From Lolium rigidum (lineage: Eukaryota > Streptophyta > Magnoliopsida > Poales > Poaceae), in assembly GCF_022539505.1 (NCBI RefSeq), contig NC_061508.1, positions 342,253,484 through 342,317,483 of the forward strand: DNA of 64,000 nucleotides, given 5' to 3'. Below the pieces are notes generated by a model, which did not search any database, was not told the DNA's origin, and saw only the letters and a program-made list of their open reading frames with translations. Made by a program: the position numbers and the translations under genes. Positions 1 through 11,560 of this stretch are shown here, in pieces. How positions within the stretch are numbered: the first letter of the stretch is position 1; each line of letters opens with the position of its first letter.

Positions 1-421
1 GGCTGTGTCTATCCTCGATGATTCTCCCGACCTTAGGGTTTCTGATAGATGAAGTACGCGAAAGGGCGATGGCCGAGGGGGGTCGTGGGCCCCCTCCCCA
101 CATGGCGGCGCGCCAGGCCTGGTGGCCGCGCCGGCCTATGGGGGGGCCATGGTGGCCCTCCTCGGCCTCCCCTTTTGGCTGGCTCCGTCATCTGGAAAAA
201 TAGGAGCTTCGGTATATTTTCCGTCAATTGTTGATCTTCAGAAATATTGTATCCTGACGGTGCTTTTTCCAGCAGAATCCTGACTCCGGTGAGTAATTCT
301 CCAATAATCATGAAACATGCAAAATAGGTGAAATAACATAAGTATCATCTCTAAATATGAAATATATCAATGAATAACAGTAAATTATGATATAAAATAG
401 TGATGCAAAATGGACGTATCA
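1..421 (-). repeat. 3' LTR (partial) of the large Gypsy element
   Basis: This aligns along its length with 33042-33462, the end of the 5' LTR, with a small indel near position 52 and a low number of substitutions (about 3-4 percent by eye). It ends in ATCA at 421 and is followed by a pyrimidine-rich stretch that is the polypurine tract on the minus strand. The remainder of the LTR lies left of the window. Confidence 0.93.
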
Positions 422-437
422 ACTCCCCCAAGCTTAG
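422..437 (-). promoter_or_regulatory. Polypurine tract of the large Gypsy element
   Basis: Read on the minus strand this is CTAAGCTTGGGGGAGT, directly abutting the LTR. It is the expected plus-strand DNA priming site of reverse transcription and fixes the element orientation. Confidence 0.85.
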
Positions 438-2125
438 ACCTCGCTTGTCCCCAAGCGAAACCGAACTCAGTAAACAAGACCACATGTTTATGGAGTGAAG
501 AGTCGATACATAAAATACGGACAAGAAGCATCACATTTATTAATTCACACAAGACATTCTAGTAAATAACTTCCTCATATAACTCAACTTGAAACAAGTA
601 AAGGGAAATCACAAATAAAGGTACATAGGAAATCATAATTGGTGATGGCAAACTTCGTTCTTGGTCAAAGAACAATTAACAGATTGTACTTATTTTTTGA
701 GCATAGATAACCTTCAAAGTCATATTCATTTAGATAAAATTTGTACTAAACAAGGAAGAATAAAAGACATGATTAAATAGATCACAATATAAATGGTTGG
801 ATCACAACAACTCAATTGCTTGCTTGAGATAGAGGGAAATCGGTTTACTGACTCAACATAAAAGTAAAAGATAGGCCCTTCACAGAGGGAAGCAGGGATT
901 AAATCATGAGCTAGAGCTTTTTAAGTTTTGAAATCATATAGAGAGCATAAAAGTAAAGTTTTGAGAGGTGTTTGTTGTTGTCAACGAATGGTAGTGGGCA
1001 CTCTAACCCCCTTGTTAAACAGACTTTCAAAGAGCGGCTCCCATGAAGGACGTTATCTCTACCAGCAAGGTAGACCATCCCTCTTCTCTTTTGTTTACAC
1101 ATGTACTTTTGTTTTATTTATGGACAACACTCCTCCCAACCTTTGCTTTCACAAGCCATGGAGGAGTGTCTATTTGCAAAATTAAGTTGCTTACTGATGA
1201 ATCAGGGCAAACCATGTGAAGAGAATTATTAATGAAAGTTAATTAACTGGGGCTGGGAACCCCGTTGCCAGCTCTTATTGCAAAATTATTGGATAATCGG
1301 ATGTGCCACTAGTCCATTGGTGAGAGTCTGCCCAACAAGATTGAAAGATAAAACACCACATACTTCCTCATGAGCTATAAAACATTGACACAAGTAAGGA
1401 TAATAACTTTTGAATTGTTTTAAAGGTAGCACATGAAATATTTACTTGGAGTGGCGCAAAATACCACATAATAGGTAGTTATGGTGGACACAAATGGCAT
1501 GGGTTTGGTTTAAAGCTTTGGATGCACGAGAAGCATTCCCTCTCAGTACATGTCTTTGGCTAGAAAGGTTGGTTAGCAAGCATAAGAGTTGAGGGAAACA
1601 AACAAATATACATGTGATAGAAACAATCATGCATCTTCCTTGTAAGCACAAACAATTTTAACTTCAGAATACTAAGCTCATTAGCTAACAAGAAAGAAAG
1701 ATAATGAAATAATATATCTACATGTACTTCCCTCTTTTCTACTTAAGCCTCAAAGTATTGTTGCTATTGACCAATGCTAAGTTTGCCAAAACCAAATAGA
1801 TTGACTTGATGCTCCCAAAGTGATATCAATACTAACAACAAGATCAATCATATAACAGAAATTGCAAACTAAAATAAGATGTGCAAAAAGTAAATGATAA
1901 AACTTCTCATTAATATTCCATAACGATAACTCACACCAAGGGATACATAGATAACCAACTAAAAGAGAGATACTTCCACACTGCAAACCATCTTATATGA
2001 TAACTTCCCTACTCATGATATGACACTACTTGACAGTAAAAAGGTAAAAGATAGTGATGATGTGATACCGCGGCACTCCCCCCAAGCTTGGAACAAGCCA
2101 AGGGGATGCCAATACCAATGATGAA
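438..2125 (-). other. Non-coding 3' internal region of the large Gypsy element
   Basis: No reading frame of note. Long parts (for example 850-1050 and 1250-1560) match the 3' internal regions of the two non-autonomous Gypsy elements (22540-23270 and 49960-50700), including the phrase around the AGTGGGCACTCTAACCCC motif. This shows shared ancestry of their 3' ends, upstream of the polypurine tract. Confidence 0.75.
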
Positions 2126-2629
2126 TTACTCCTTCGGTGGTGATGGTGGTAAATTCTTCCCGTCATCAGACTTCCAAGGAAGAGGCTCTCCATCAACAAA
2201 CGACGTCTTGGTCTCGGGAATCCTGAAACCGGCAGCATAGCTTATGTGTTTAAACCTGTTTTCATACTCACAGTTTTGATTCTGAACATCATAAAGTTGC
2301 GCTTGAAGTTGGTTGGTAGTGTTGTGAAGTGAGAGGATATCGTCCCACAGCTTTGTAGTCTCCTTCTTGTGTTCATCAACAAGTTCGGACACAATTATGT
2401 GGAAGATGTCCACTTCACGTTCAGCCATCTTCTTGTAGGCGAAGACCTCTTGTTCTAGTTTCTCCATCCTGTCCTCCAAGCTTCCTTCTCCTTTAGGACC
2501 TCGGACATCTTCTATCTGCAACTCTCCATCTACAAGCAGCAATTCCTTGGGATGCATCTTCAGCTTGTTCATGTACGGGTTGACAACGTTCTCAAAGAAG
2601 CTGTCCTTCGGAGTTCCCGACGAAGACAT
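2126..2629 (-). CDS. Extra coiled-coil ORF downstream of integrase in the Gypsy element
   Basis: This is an intact frame of 167 codons placed after integrase and before the polypurine tract, where env-like ORFs of Athila-type elements sit. The protein begins MSSSGTPKDSFF. Residues about 50-130 are rich in E, K, Q and L with heptad-like spacing, suggesting a coiled coil. It ends in a short proline-rich tail (PPSPPKE). No signal peptide or transmembrane segment is visible, so it does not look like an envelope glycoprotein. A TATA-like sequence lies about 95-105 bases upstream on the same strand, suggesting a separate transcript. I do not recognise a named domain. That the frame stays open while neighbouring pol has stops is compatible with recent function but does not prove it. 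Confidence 0.6.
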   Translation of the reverse strand: MSSSGTPKDSFFENVVNPYMNKLKMHPKELLLVDGELQIEDVRGPKGEGSLEDRMEKLEQEVFAYKKMAEREVDIFHIIVSELVDEHKKETTKLWDDILSLHNTTNQLQAQLYDVQNQNCEYENRFKHISYAAGFRIPETKTSFVDGEPLPWKSDDGKNLPPSPPKE

Positions 2630-2723
2630 GGTGGCTCTAGATCTGAAAACAATATCTGGCAGAAAACGGCCCGAAACAAGACACGACGAGAAGACGATAT
2701 ACGGACCTTGGAGGGTCCGGGGG

Positions 2724-2732
2724 ATTATATAT
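2724..2732 (-). promoter_or_regulatory. TATA-like element upstream of the extra Gypsy ORF
   Basis: Read on the minus strand the site is ATATATAAT, about 95-105 bases ahead of the ATG at 2629. A GC-rich stretch (2790-2860) that resembles grass LTR promoter sequence lies further upstream. An internal promoter is an inference from position and sequence only. Confidence 0.4.
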
Positions 2733-2969
2733 CAAGAATTTTCACGACGAAAGGAAAGTACCAGGTCGAACACGAGTGGGAGAGGGACACCGAGGAGCCG
2801 TCCCCATATGGCGGCGCGGCCAGGGTGGGGCCCGCGCCACCACGTGGGGACGCGCCCTTATGCGTCTCCTCCACTCCGATTCGATCTCGTAATTTTTCAT
2901 ATTTCCTGAAAATAGCAAAAATATTGTTCAGAAAGTTAAACGCGGACTTTTTACTACCAAAACTGTTAC

Positions 2970-4380
2970 CTATTCCAAGTTGAACTCTGCAGAACTATCA
3001 ATTTTATCTTTGATGAAGGTTTCCGGAGTCACCACTCGAATAACATCAACATCTTCATTATAAGAATCTCCAGAAATATAATGCTTGAGTCTTTGTCCAT
3101 TCACCACTTGTGTGGCATCATCGTTCAGCGAAGCGATTTTTATTGCCCCTGAACGATACACCTCCACAATGACATATGGTCCTTCCCATTTTGAGAGTAA
3201 TTTTCCTGCAAAAAATCTGAGACGAGACCGATACAATAGGACTTTATCTCCAACATTAAATTCTCTTTTAATAATTCTTCTATCATGCCATTTATTAACT
3301 TTCTCCTCAAAAAGTTTAGCATTTTCATAAGCTTCACTTCTCCATTCATCTAAAGAACTCAATTGTAGCAACCTTTTCTTACCGGCAAGTTTAAAATCTT
3401 TATTAAGTTCTCTTACAGCCCAATAAGCTTTGTGCTCTAGTTCTAAAGGTAAATGACAAGCCTTTCCATAAACCATTTTATAAGGGGACATACCCATAGG
3501 ATTTTTATAAGCAGTTCTATAAGCCCACAACGCTTCCTTTAACTTACTAGCCCAATTTTTTCTAGATTTATTAACAGTCTTTTGCAGGATAGATTTAATT
3601 TCTCTATTTGATAATTCTACTTGCCCACTAGTCTGAGGATGATAAGCTGAAGCAATTCTATGATTAATACCATATCTAGCAAGAGTTTTTCTAAAACCAC
3701 CATGAATAAAATGAGAACCTCCATCAGTCATAAGATATTTGGGTACTCCAAACCTAGGAAAGATAACATCTAAAAGCATTTTTAAAGAGGTCTCACCATC
3801 AGCACTTTTTGTGGGTATGGCTTCCACCCATTTAGTAACATAATCAACAGCAACAAGTATATGAGTGTTACCTTCTGAAGAAGGGAAAGGACCCATGAAG
3901 TCAAATCCCCAACAATCAAATGGTTCAATAACAAGAGTATAATTCATAGGCATTTCGTTGCGCCTAGAGATATTACCAACTCTTTGACATTCATCACAAG
4001 ATAAAATAAACTTCCTTGCATCTTTAAAGAGAGTTGGCCAATAAAATCCCGACTGTAGAACCTTTTGCGCGGTTCTATCTCCGGCGTGATGTCCTCCATA
4101 AACACTACCATGACACTTACTCAATATCTCTTGTTGTTCATATTCGGGGACACATCTTCGCATAATACTATCCACTCCTTCTTTATATAAGTGTGGGTCA
4201 TCCTAAAAATAATGCCTCAAGTCATAAAAGAATTTCCTCCTTTCCTGAGCTGAAAAGGTTGGAGGCAAGTACTTGCAAACAATAAAGTTAGCATAATCAG
4301 CATACCAAGGACTATCTCACGAGCTCACCTTTATTACAGCCAATTGTTCATTTGGAAAACTATCATTAACAGGAACAGGA
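2970..4380 (-). pseudogene. Gypsy integrase (end of RNase H linker plus integrase), two premature stops
   Basis: The open part, 401 codons from 4175, holds a full integrase. The HHCC zinc-binding motif is at residues 22-63 (CHG, GGHHAG, CDEC). The D-D-E core is at about D92 (FDFMGP), D151 (MTDGGS) and E187 (GQVEL). A C-terminal GPY-like motif (WEGPYVIV) lies near residue 335. Homologous sequence continues upstream to the Copia insertion but carries an in-frame stop near 4203-4205 (TTT TAG GAT) and another at 4317-4319. All catalytic residues are retained, so the enzyme core itself is well preserved. No chromodomain follows. The C-terminus ends before 2970 and is followed by non-coding sequence and the extra ORF. 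Confidence 0.9.
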
Positions 4381-4385
4381 TTATA
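4381..4385. repeat. Target-site duplication of the Copia element (left)
   Basis: TTATA here is repeated exactly at 26794-26798 on the other side of the Copia element. Joining the flanks across the insertion restores an uninterrupted Gypsy pol reading frame at that point. Confidence 0.93.
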
Positions 4386-6165
4386 TGTAGGATAACGTTG
4401 CATAGAAAACAAAAAAATTTCCTACCGCGAACACGCAATCCAAGCCAAGATGCAATCTAGAAGACGGTAGCAACGAGGGGGTATCGAGTCTCACCCTTGA
4501 AGAGATTCCAAAGCCTACAAGATGAGGCTCTTGTTGCTGCGGTAGACGTTCACTTTCCGCTTGCAAAAGCGCGTAGAAGATCTTGATCACGATCGCTTCC
4601 GGCGCCACGAACGGGCAGCACCTCCGTACTCGGTCACACGTTCGGTTGTTGATGAAGACGACGTCCACCTCCCCGTTCCAGCGGGCAGCGGAAGTAGTAG
4701 CTCCTCTTGAATCCGACAGCACGACGGCATGGTGTCGGTGGTGGTGGAGAAGTCCGGCGGAGCTTCGCTAAGCGTGCGGGAAGTGGAGGAGCGGGGCGGC
4801 TAGGGTTTGGGGAGAGGGGGGGGCGCCGGCCACTATGGGGTGTGGCCACCTTGGTGGTGTTTGAGGTGGCCGGCCCCCTCCCCTTTGGCCCTCATTATAT
4901 AGGTGGAACCCCAAGAGTTGGTCTCCAAGTCTTCGAATAAGACCCGAACCAAAAACCTTCCATATGGAGGGAAACCTAGCCAAGCTAGGACTCCCACTAG
5001 AGGTGGGAGTTCCACCTCCCATATGGGGGGTGGCCGGCCCCTAAGGGGAGTCCACTTGGGACTCCTCCCCCACTAGGGTTGGCCGGTCCATGGAGGTGGA
5101 GTCCCATGTGGACTCCACCTTCCTTGGTGGTTTCTTCCGACTTTTCTAGAACCTTCCATAGAACCTTCCGCGACATTTTAATTCACATAAAATGACATCC
5201 TATATATGAATCTTATTCTCCGGACCATTCCGAACTCCTCGTGATGTCCGGGATCTCATCCGGGACTCCGAACAAATATTCGAACTCCATTCCATATTCA
5301 AGTTCTACCATTTCAACATCCAACTTTAAGTGTGTCACCCTACGGTTCGTGAACTATGCGGACATGGTTGAGTACTCACTCCGACCAATAACCAATAGCG
5401 GGATCCGGAGATCCATAATGGCTCCCACATATTCAACGATGACTTTAGTGATCGAATGAACCATTCACATACGATACCAATTCCCTTTGTCACGCGATAT
5501 TTTACTTGTCCGAGGTTTGATCTTCGGTATCACTCTATACCTTGTTCATCCTCGTCTCCTGACAAGTACTCTTTACTCGTACCGTGGTATGTGGTCTCTT
5601 ATGAACTTATTCATATGCTTTCAAGACATTAGACGACATTCCACCGAGAGGGCCCGGAGTATATCTATCCGTCATCGGGATGGACAAATCCCACTCGTTG
5701 ATCCATATGCCTCAACTCATACTTTCCGGATACTTAATCCCACCTTTATAACCACCCATTTACGCAAGTGGCGTTTGATGTAATCAAAGTACCTTTCCGG
5801 TATAAGTGATTTACATGATCTCATGGTCATAAGGACTAGGTAACTATGTATCGAAAGCTTATAGCAAATAACTTAATGACGAGATCTTATGCTACTCTTA
5901 ATTGGGTGTGTCCATTACATCATTCATACAATGATATAACCTTGTTATTAATAACATCCAATGTTCATGATTATGAAACTAATCATCCATTAATCAACAA
6001 GCTAGTTAAGAGGCATACTAGGGACTTCTTTGTTTGTCTACATATCACACATGTACTAATGTTTCGGTTAATACAATTATAGCATGATATATAAACATTT
6101 ATCATAAACATAAAGATATATAATAATAACCACTTTATTATTGCCTCTAGGGCATATCTCCTTCA
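4386..6165 (-). repeat. 3' LTR of the Copia element
   Basis: It starts TGTAGGATAACG and ends ATCTCCTTCA on the plus strand (TG...CA). It matches 25006-26793 with only scattered single-base differences and a few short indels by eye. It contains GC-rich promoter-type sequence (4640-5060) and a long AT-rich part. Confidence 0.93.
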
Positions 6166-6180
6166 GTCTCCCACTTGCAC
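6166..6180 (-). promoter_or_regulatory. Polypurine tract of the Copia element
   Basis: Minus-strand reading GTGCAAGTGGGAGAC abuts the 3' LTR. The same tract recurs next to the older Copia LTR at 34867. Confidence 0.75.
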
Positions 6181-7229
6181 TAGAGTCAATAATCTAGTTT
6201 ACATTTGTAAATATATAACACCTTGGCCTTCTGGTGCTTTATCATGTTTTGCTCACGGGAGAGGTTTTAGTCAACGGATCTGACATGCTCAGAACTGTAT
6301 GTATTTTGTAATTCATTTGTGTCTTCAACGCATTACTCATTTCCAAATGAGTCGGCATTAAATATGTTTGATCTTCTCGTGGAACCTTAATTCCGCGGTT
6401 TGAAATATGTCACTAATATTGTCACACACAATATAGCTTCAAAGTTCTGACACTATCGGAACTACACCAAGTTCTCAAAGAACTTCTTGACTTAACATCC
6501 TCAGTCATTGTCAAAACAATGACATACTCTGCCTTTCGTTTGTAGAATCTGTCACAATATTTAGAACTTTTCTAAATCTAATATAGAAAACTTCTAACTT
6601 ATTGTGCTACCTTTTAAATAACACTTAGTCAAATTTGAGATTGAAATTATATTTTATATGTGACAAAACCAATATCGATGTAACACCTTACAATGATTTG
6701 TTTGTCATTTCTCCATACAAAATTATATATATATCCTTGGTTCTTCTAAAGTACTCAAGGATACTCTTACTGTCGTCCAATGATCATCTCATGAATCATT
6801 CTGGTATATACTCATAACATTTTAGAGCACAGGATATCTGATTGTGTACATATTATTCGTGATCCATAATCACTCATGTGTTTTTACTCATTGAGTATCA
6901 GATATACTCAAGTCTTGTTAAAACTTCACATGACAAGAACATATTCTTAATATTTCTATATTGAACTATTTCAATATCCATTCTATGTACTTTGACTTAA
7001 ACTTATTTTGTGTTTCAATCTATCTTCATAGATCTTGACACTAGATATGTTTCAGTCCATATTCTTTCATTGAAATTAATTTCTCAATGAAACCTTTTAA
7101 TCAAGTATATAATTACATCATTTATAACCAACTATATGTCACCTACATAAAGTATTATAAATGTGTCTTAGCGCTCCCACTTAATTTCTTGCAAGTGCAA
7201 GCCTCTTCATCGTCTCTGATGAAATCAAA
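6181..7229 (-). other. Decayed Copia pol 3' part
   Basis: AT-rich sequence in the position of reverse transcriptase/RNase H. No usable reading frame remains. The first 400 bases match the older Copia remnant at 34867-35245. Confidence 0.55.
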
Positions 7230-8024
7230 AAAAAAAACTCTTTGACTATTTCATCTGGTGAAGATTCTAACTCCGCGATACTTACTTCATCCAATTGAAG
7301 TTCGTATACCTATCTAGTATTCCACAGACCAGCAAAACTCTTGGTTGTATCTTGTATACACCTTTAATACATACTTCTGATAAGTAATGTATTTTGCCAT
7401 CCTACTAGCATATCTCATAAAAGAAATATGTAGTGATTACTAGAATAATCCACATAGACTATAAGCATTGCTACGGAAGATCTAATCTTATCGTAGTCAA
7501 CTCTTTGAACTTTGTCGTAAACAATTTTTCAACAAGTCGAGCTTCTTCAAAGATATTTCATCTAAGTCTATAGATCCATTTACTTTCAAAAAGTATTCAT
7601 CTATTATGGATTTCATGGTGCATGGACATTTTAACGGAGTCAGGGCCCATCATAAATTCTTTGCTTGTAGTTGGTTTATCATTGTTCAAAATCAATCCTT
7701 TGTCCACAAATCATTTATTTGATCACAAAGTAAACCATACCTACAAGGTTCAATATGTACTTCGATCTCCATGGCTAAAACACTTTGTAGTCATAGGAGC
7801 CATGATCGTCGTGGCCGCTTCCGAACCAATTCCGATGCTGCGCTACTTTGATCATTATGATCAGGTTCATAAACCTTATCAAGTTCTATTGTCCTCCCAC
7901 TCAAAAACTTCGCTAGAAACAATTTCTTGGAAATAAGAAACATTGACAAACACTTTTGTCTTTGTCTCCATTGTGGGAAGAATTCCCAATCAATTCTCTG
8001 GGGATAACCAACAAAGACATTCAT
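7230..8024 (-). pseudogene. Copia pol remnant: integrase C-terminus and start of reverse transcriptase
   Basis: On the minus strand, 8024-7791 translates to a decayed integrase-tail block (FVGYP..., then SGRTIELD), the motif pair that precedes Copia reverse transcriptase. Further on, 7620-7400 yields KWI, ARLV and, after a frameshift, a VDYD-like block followed by an AML block. These correspond to the first reverse transcriptase motifs of Ty1/Copia elements. Stops and frameshifts are frequent, so nothing functional can be made. The order confirms integrase before reverse transcriptase, as in Copia. Confidence 0.65.
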
Positions 8025-9410
8025 CCGATTTTGGTTGTAAACTTATTTACTCATGCTATGCATACCAAAATTTAAGAAAAGACTATTAGGGTTTATACCC
8101 ATGTCATAACTCGTATGATGTCATTTCAACGGATCATGATGATGCTCTATTCAGTGTAAAGCGGTAGTCTCTAAAGCATAATTTACAAAAATATAATGGC
8201 ATTAATATTTTATCTCATCATTGACCCAACTAGGTTTGGATACATCTCTCGGATACTTCATCATCACTATGATACTCCAAGAAATGTGAGTTGTAGAACA
8301 ATTTCATAACTCTCTTAGATGTTCGCTAAAACTAGTAATTCAAATATTTCCACTATGATCCAATCATAGATATTTGACTTTTCTATTACGATGATTTCTA
8401 CTTCATGCTGAAATTTATTTGAATCCATTCAAATGTTTCAAACTTCTTCCTTATCGAATATATCCACATATATATACTCAATTCATTGTTTGAAGTTTTC
8501 ATGAAGTATAAGAATCTTCCGCACACAACTATGCCCAGTGATCCATATACATCATCATGTATGTTTCCACTAAGTTAGTTGCCCTTCAAAACTTGGCCTA
8601 TGAACGGTATTTTAGTCATTCTCTTTTAGAAAAGATTTGTAAGCGCCAAACGATTCAAAAAATCAAATGACTCCAAAAATCCATTTGCATGGAGTTTCTT
8701 CATGCGTTCCTTTCCAACATGACCTAAATGGCGGTTCCACAAATAAGTGGAATTCAAATCATTTGCCTTATGGCATTTTTAGCGTCAGTGTTATGTATGT
8801 GTGTTTCACCATTAAGATTTATAATAACTTATCCATTGTACATGGAGTAATGTCATAATTTAAACAACTCATTGTTTTCATTTGACCAGAGCAAAATAAC
8901 AATTATTAAGTTCTTTATTATAAATTCTAAGGGCTAGATAGAATGCTAACGACGAACATAATAACATTTTATTTTGTTCCAGGCGTGCATTCTTATCATA
9001 TTCCTTGTCAGTCACTTAGGCCATTGTATTCTTGTATTGCGTTGTTTTGTATGACACTTCATACCAACCAATATAGTACTAATACCCAAGAATTTCATTG
9101 TGTGACTTAACTAGGAATACAACCATAACATGTATATCATTTATATACACCCGAGCTAGACTTTCTAGTTTTTTCTTATCTTTTTGCCAGAATATCTTTT
9201 GCGGTTTCTCTTTAGCTTTCCTCATTATTCGAAAAACACTTCAACATCAATAACTTCTAGGTTTGTTGGTCAAATACCAATAATCTTGAGGTTCTTACTT
9301 TGAAGTTGATCATCATATGACAAGTGTTCTAGATTTCACTTATTAGTAACTTTGTAATATGATGAACAATTTCACTCATAATTTTATCCATCATATCATG
9401 ACGACTTTCC
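8025..9410 (-). other. Decayed Copia interior (gag/protease/integrase region)
   Basis: AT-rich with no frame over 65 codons. Position within the element implies it derives from gag, protease and integrase sequence. I see no recognisable motif. Confidence 0.4.
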
Positions 9411-9585
9411 GAGACCATGTCTGTACATGCTAGGCTCGTAAAGTTTTAACCTTGGTATTTGCATGTGCAAATCTAGCTTGCACCCGTTGTATGCACACGT
9501 AGAATCTATCACACCCGATCATCACGTGATGCTTCGAAACGACGAGTCTTAGCAACGGTGCATATTAAGGATGGTCACTTCATGG
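9411..9585 (+). repeat. Internal repeat copy 1 in Copia leader region
   Basis: Shares with 10251-10425 the succession CATGTC(T/C)GTACATGCTAGG, then ACCCGTTGTATG, then GATCATCACG, then CAACGGTGCATA. The copies are about 840 bases apart, direct, and diverged. Confidence 0.7.
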
Positions 9586-11330
9586 ATATGCGAATATCGT
9601 TAGTGCCCCAATAGTTGGAGGATTGTGACGCCTGGCGTCTTCAACCTTCATACATTCCCATAAAACTTATGAGTTTATGTAGTCTCACCAAATTTATATT
9701 CTATCATCTTTAGATATCACATATATCTCATACCTTGATTATTTCTGAAAACTAAATTTTCAGCTCCTTACTTTTCAAACAAATTTGAACTTCAAGTTTC
9801 ACGGAGACAAGATAACTTTAGGTACTAATTGAAACCATAGCTCTTTGAATCAACAATGTGAGGTTTACTAAAAGTTTGCAATAGGACTTAATCAATTCTT
9901 GATTCTTTAACAATACGGTACCAATCCGTAAAGTTTCTTATCAGATTTTAACATAATTTCTATCTCAATTACAAGACTAGCGCATAGTAGTAAACGGATG
10001 CCAATACTACAAAATTAATTCAAAATACTACCCAGACTATGTTTATGATAATTAGTTCATGTTTTAATCTAATTACTAATGAACTCCCACTTAATACAAC
10101 ATCCCTCATAGTTGTTAAGTGGTACACGATCCAAATCCACTACACCAAAACCGATCATCACGTGAGATGATGTAGCTTCAATGGTGAACATCAACATGTT
10201 GATCATATCATCCATATGACTCGTGTTCAACCTTTCGGTTTCCGTTGTCCCGAGGCCATGTCCGTACATGCTAGGCTCGTCAAGCAAACCCAAGTATTCC
10301 GCGTGTGCAACATGGCTTACACCCGTTGTATGTGAACGTTGAATCTATCACATCCGATCATCACGAGATGCTTCGAAACGACGAACCGTACAACGGTGCA
10401 TACGAGGGGAGAACACTTTATTATCTTGATATTAATGTGAGGGATCATCTTATAATGCTACCGTCGCGTTCTAAGCAAAATAAGATGCATAAAGGATTAA
10501 CATCACATGCAATTCATATGTGATATGATATGGCCCTTTAGTCTTTGCGCCTTCGATCTTCATCTCCAAAGCACGGACATGATCTCCATCATCAACGGGC
10601 ATGATCTCCATCATCGTCGGCGTAGCGTCAAGGTTCATGGCGCCGTCTTCATGGTTGTTCACCTCATGTAGCAACTATTACAACTACTTTGAAATACTAC
10701 TCAACATGAAAATTAAAGACAACCATAAGGCTCCTGCCGGTTGCCACAATACAATAATGATCATCTCATACATATTCATCATCACATTATGGCCATATCA
10801 CATCACCAAACCCCGCAAAAACAAGTTAGACGTCTCTAATTTGGTTTGCATATTTTACGTGGTTTAGGGTTTTCGAGAGAGATCTAATCTACCTACGAAC
10901 ATGAACCACAACGGTGATACTAATGTTGTCAATAGAAGAGTAAATTGAATCTTCACTATAGTAGGAGAGACAGACACCCGCAAAGCCTCTTATGCAATAC
11001 AAGTTGCATGTCGAACGAGGAACAAGTCTCATGAACGCGGTCATGTAAAGTTAGTCCGAGCCGCTTCATCCCACTATGCCACAAAGATGCAAAGTACTCA
11101 AACTAAAGATAACAAGAGCATCAACGCCCACAAAACCATTGTGTTCTACTCGTGCAACCATCTATGCATAGACACGGCTCGATACTCGTGGTGACCCCGC
11201 ATACCACCGCATGTTGTAGTATGCCGGCCGTTGATATAACATTCGCGAAGTACCATTCCGCAAATATCACATCCCTCGAGTAGTACAACAGAACATAGCA
11301 AGGTCCATAACTCATTCACATATTATTAGA
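9586..11330 (-). other. Copia 5' leader and repeat copy 2 (10251-10425)
   Basis: Non-coding sequence of the type found between the primer-binding site and gag in grass BARE/Angela elements. The second copy of the leader repeat lies at 10251-10425. The contig ends at the gap at 11331 while still in this leader, and the leader appears to resume at 24926, 80 bases before the 5' LTR. Confidence 0.6.
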
Positions 11331-11430
11331 NNNNNNNNNNNNNNNNNNNNNNNNNNNNNNNNNNNNNNNNNNNNNNNNNNNNNNNNNNNNNNNNNNNNNN
11401 NNNNNNNNNNNNNNNNNNNNNNNNNNNNNN
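11331..11430. other. Assembly gap (100 N)
   Basis: Exactly 100 N, a placeholder of unknown true size. The left side is Copia leader and the right side is the end of a CACTA transposon, so no sequence continuity is supported across it. Confidence 0.99.
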
Positions 11431-11560
11431 CCCTCCCAAACCGGTACCAAAGCTCCTCGCCCACCTGAGCCCTCAAACCGGTACAAATGGCCCCATTGGT
11501 ACCGGTTCGTAAGGGAACCGGTACCAATGGCTTAGATGGATGAGAGGTTTTCTACTAGTG
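11431..11560. mobile_element. CACTA transposon end (rest lost in gap)
   Basis: The segment ends TTTTCTACTAGTG, which read outward-in is CACTAGTAGAAAA, the classic CACTA terminus. Immediately inside are four copies of an ACCGGTAC(C/A)AA motif in both orientations, matching the sub-terminal repeats of CACTA elements. The other end and any transposase are not in the assembled sequence. The terminus abuts the coding sequence of a MATH-BTB gene. Confidence 0.8.

Noticed and set aside
2126..2629. The extra Gypsy ORF as an envelope gene
   Set aside because: No signal peptide, transmembrane segment or cleavage site can be seen; position alone is not enough.
4634..5022. Pro/Gly-rich frames within the Copia LTRs (also at 25253-25639)
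   Set aside because: They sit in GC-rich LTR promoter sequence duplicated in both LTRs, with no motif.
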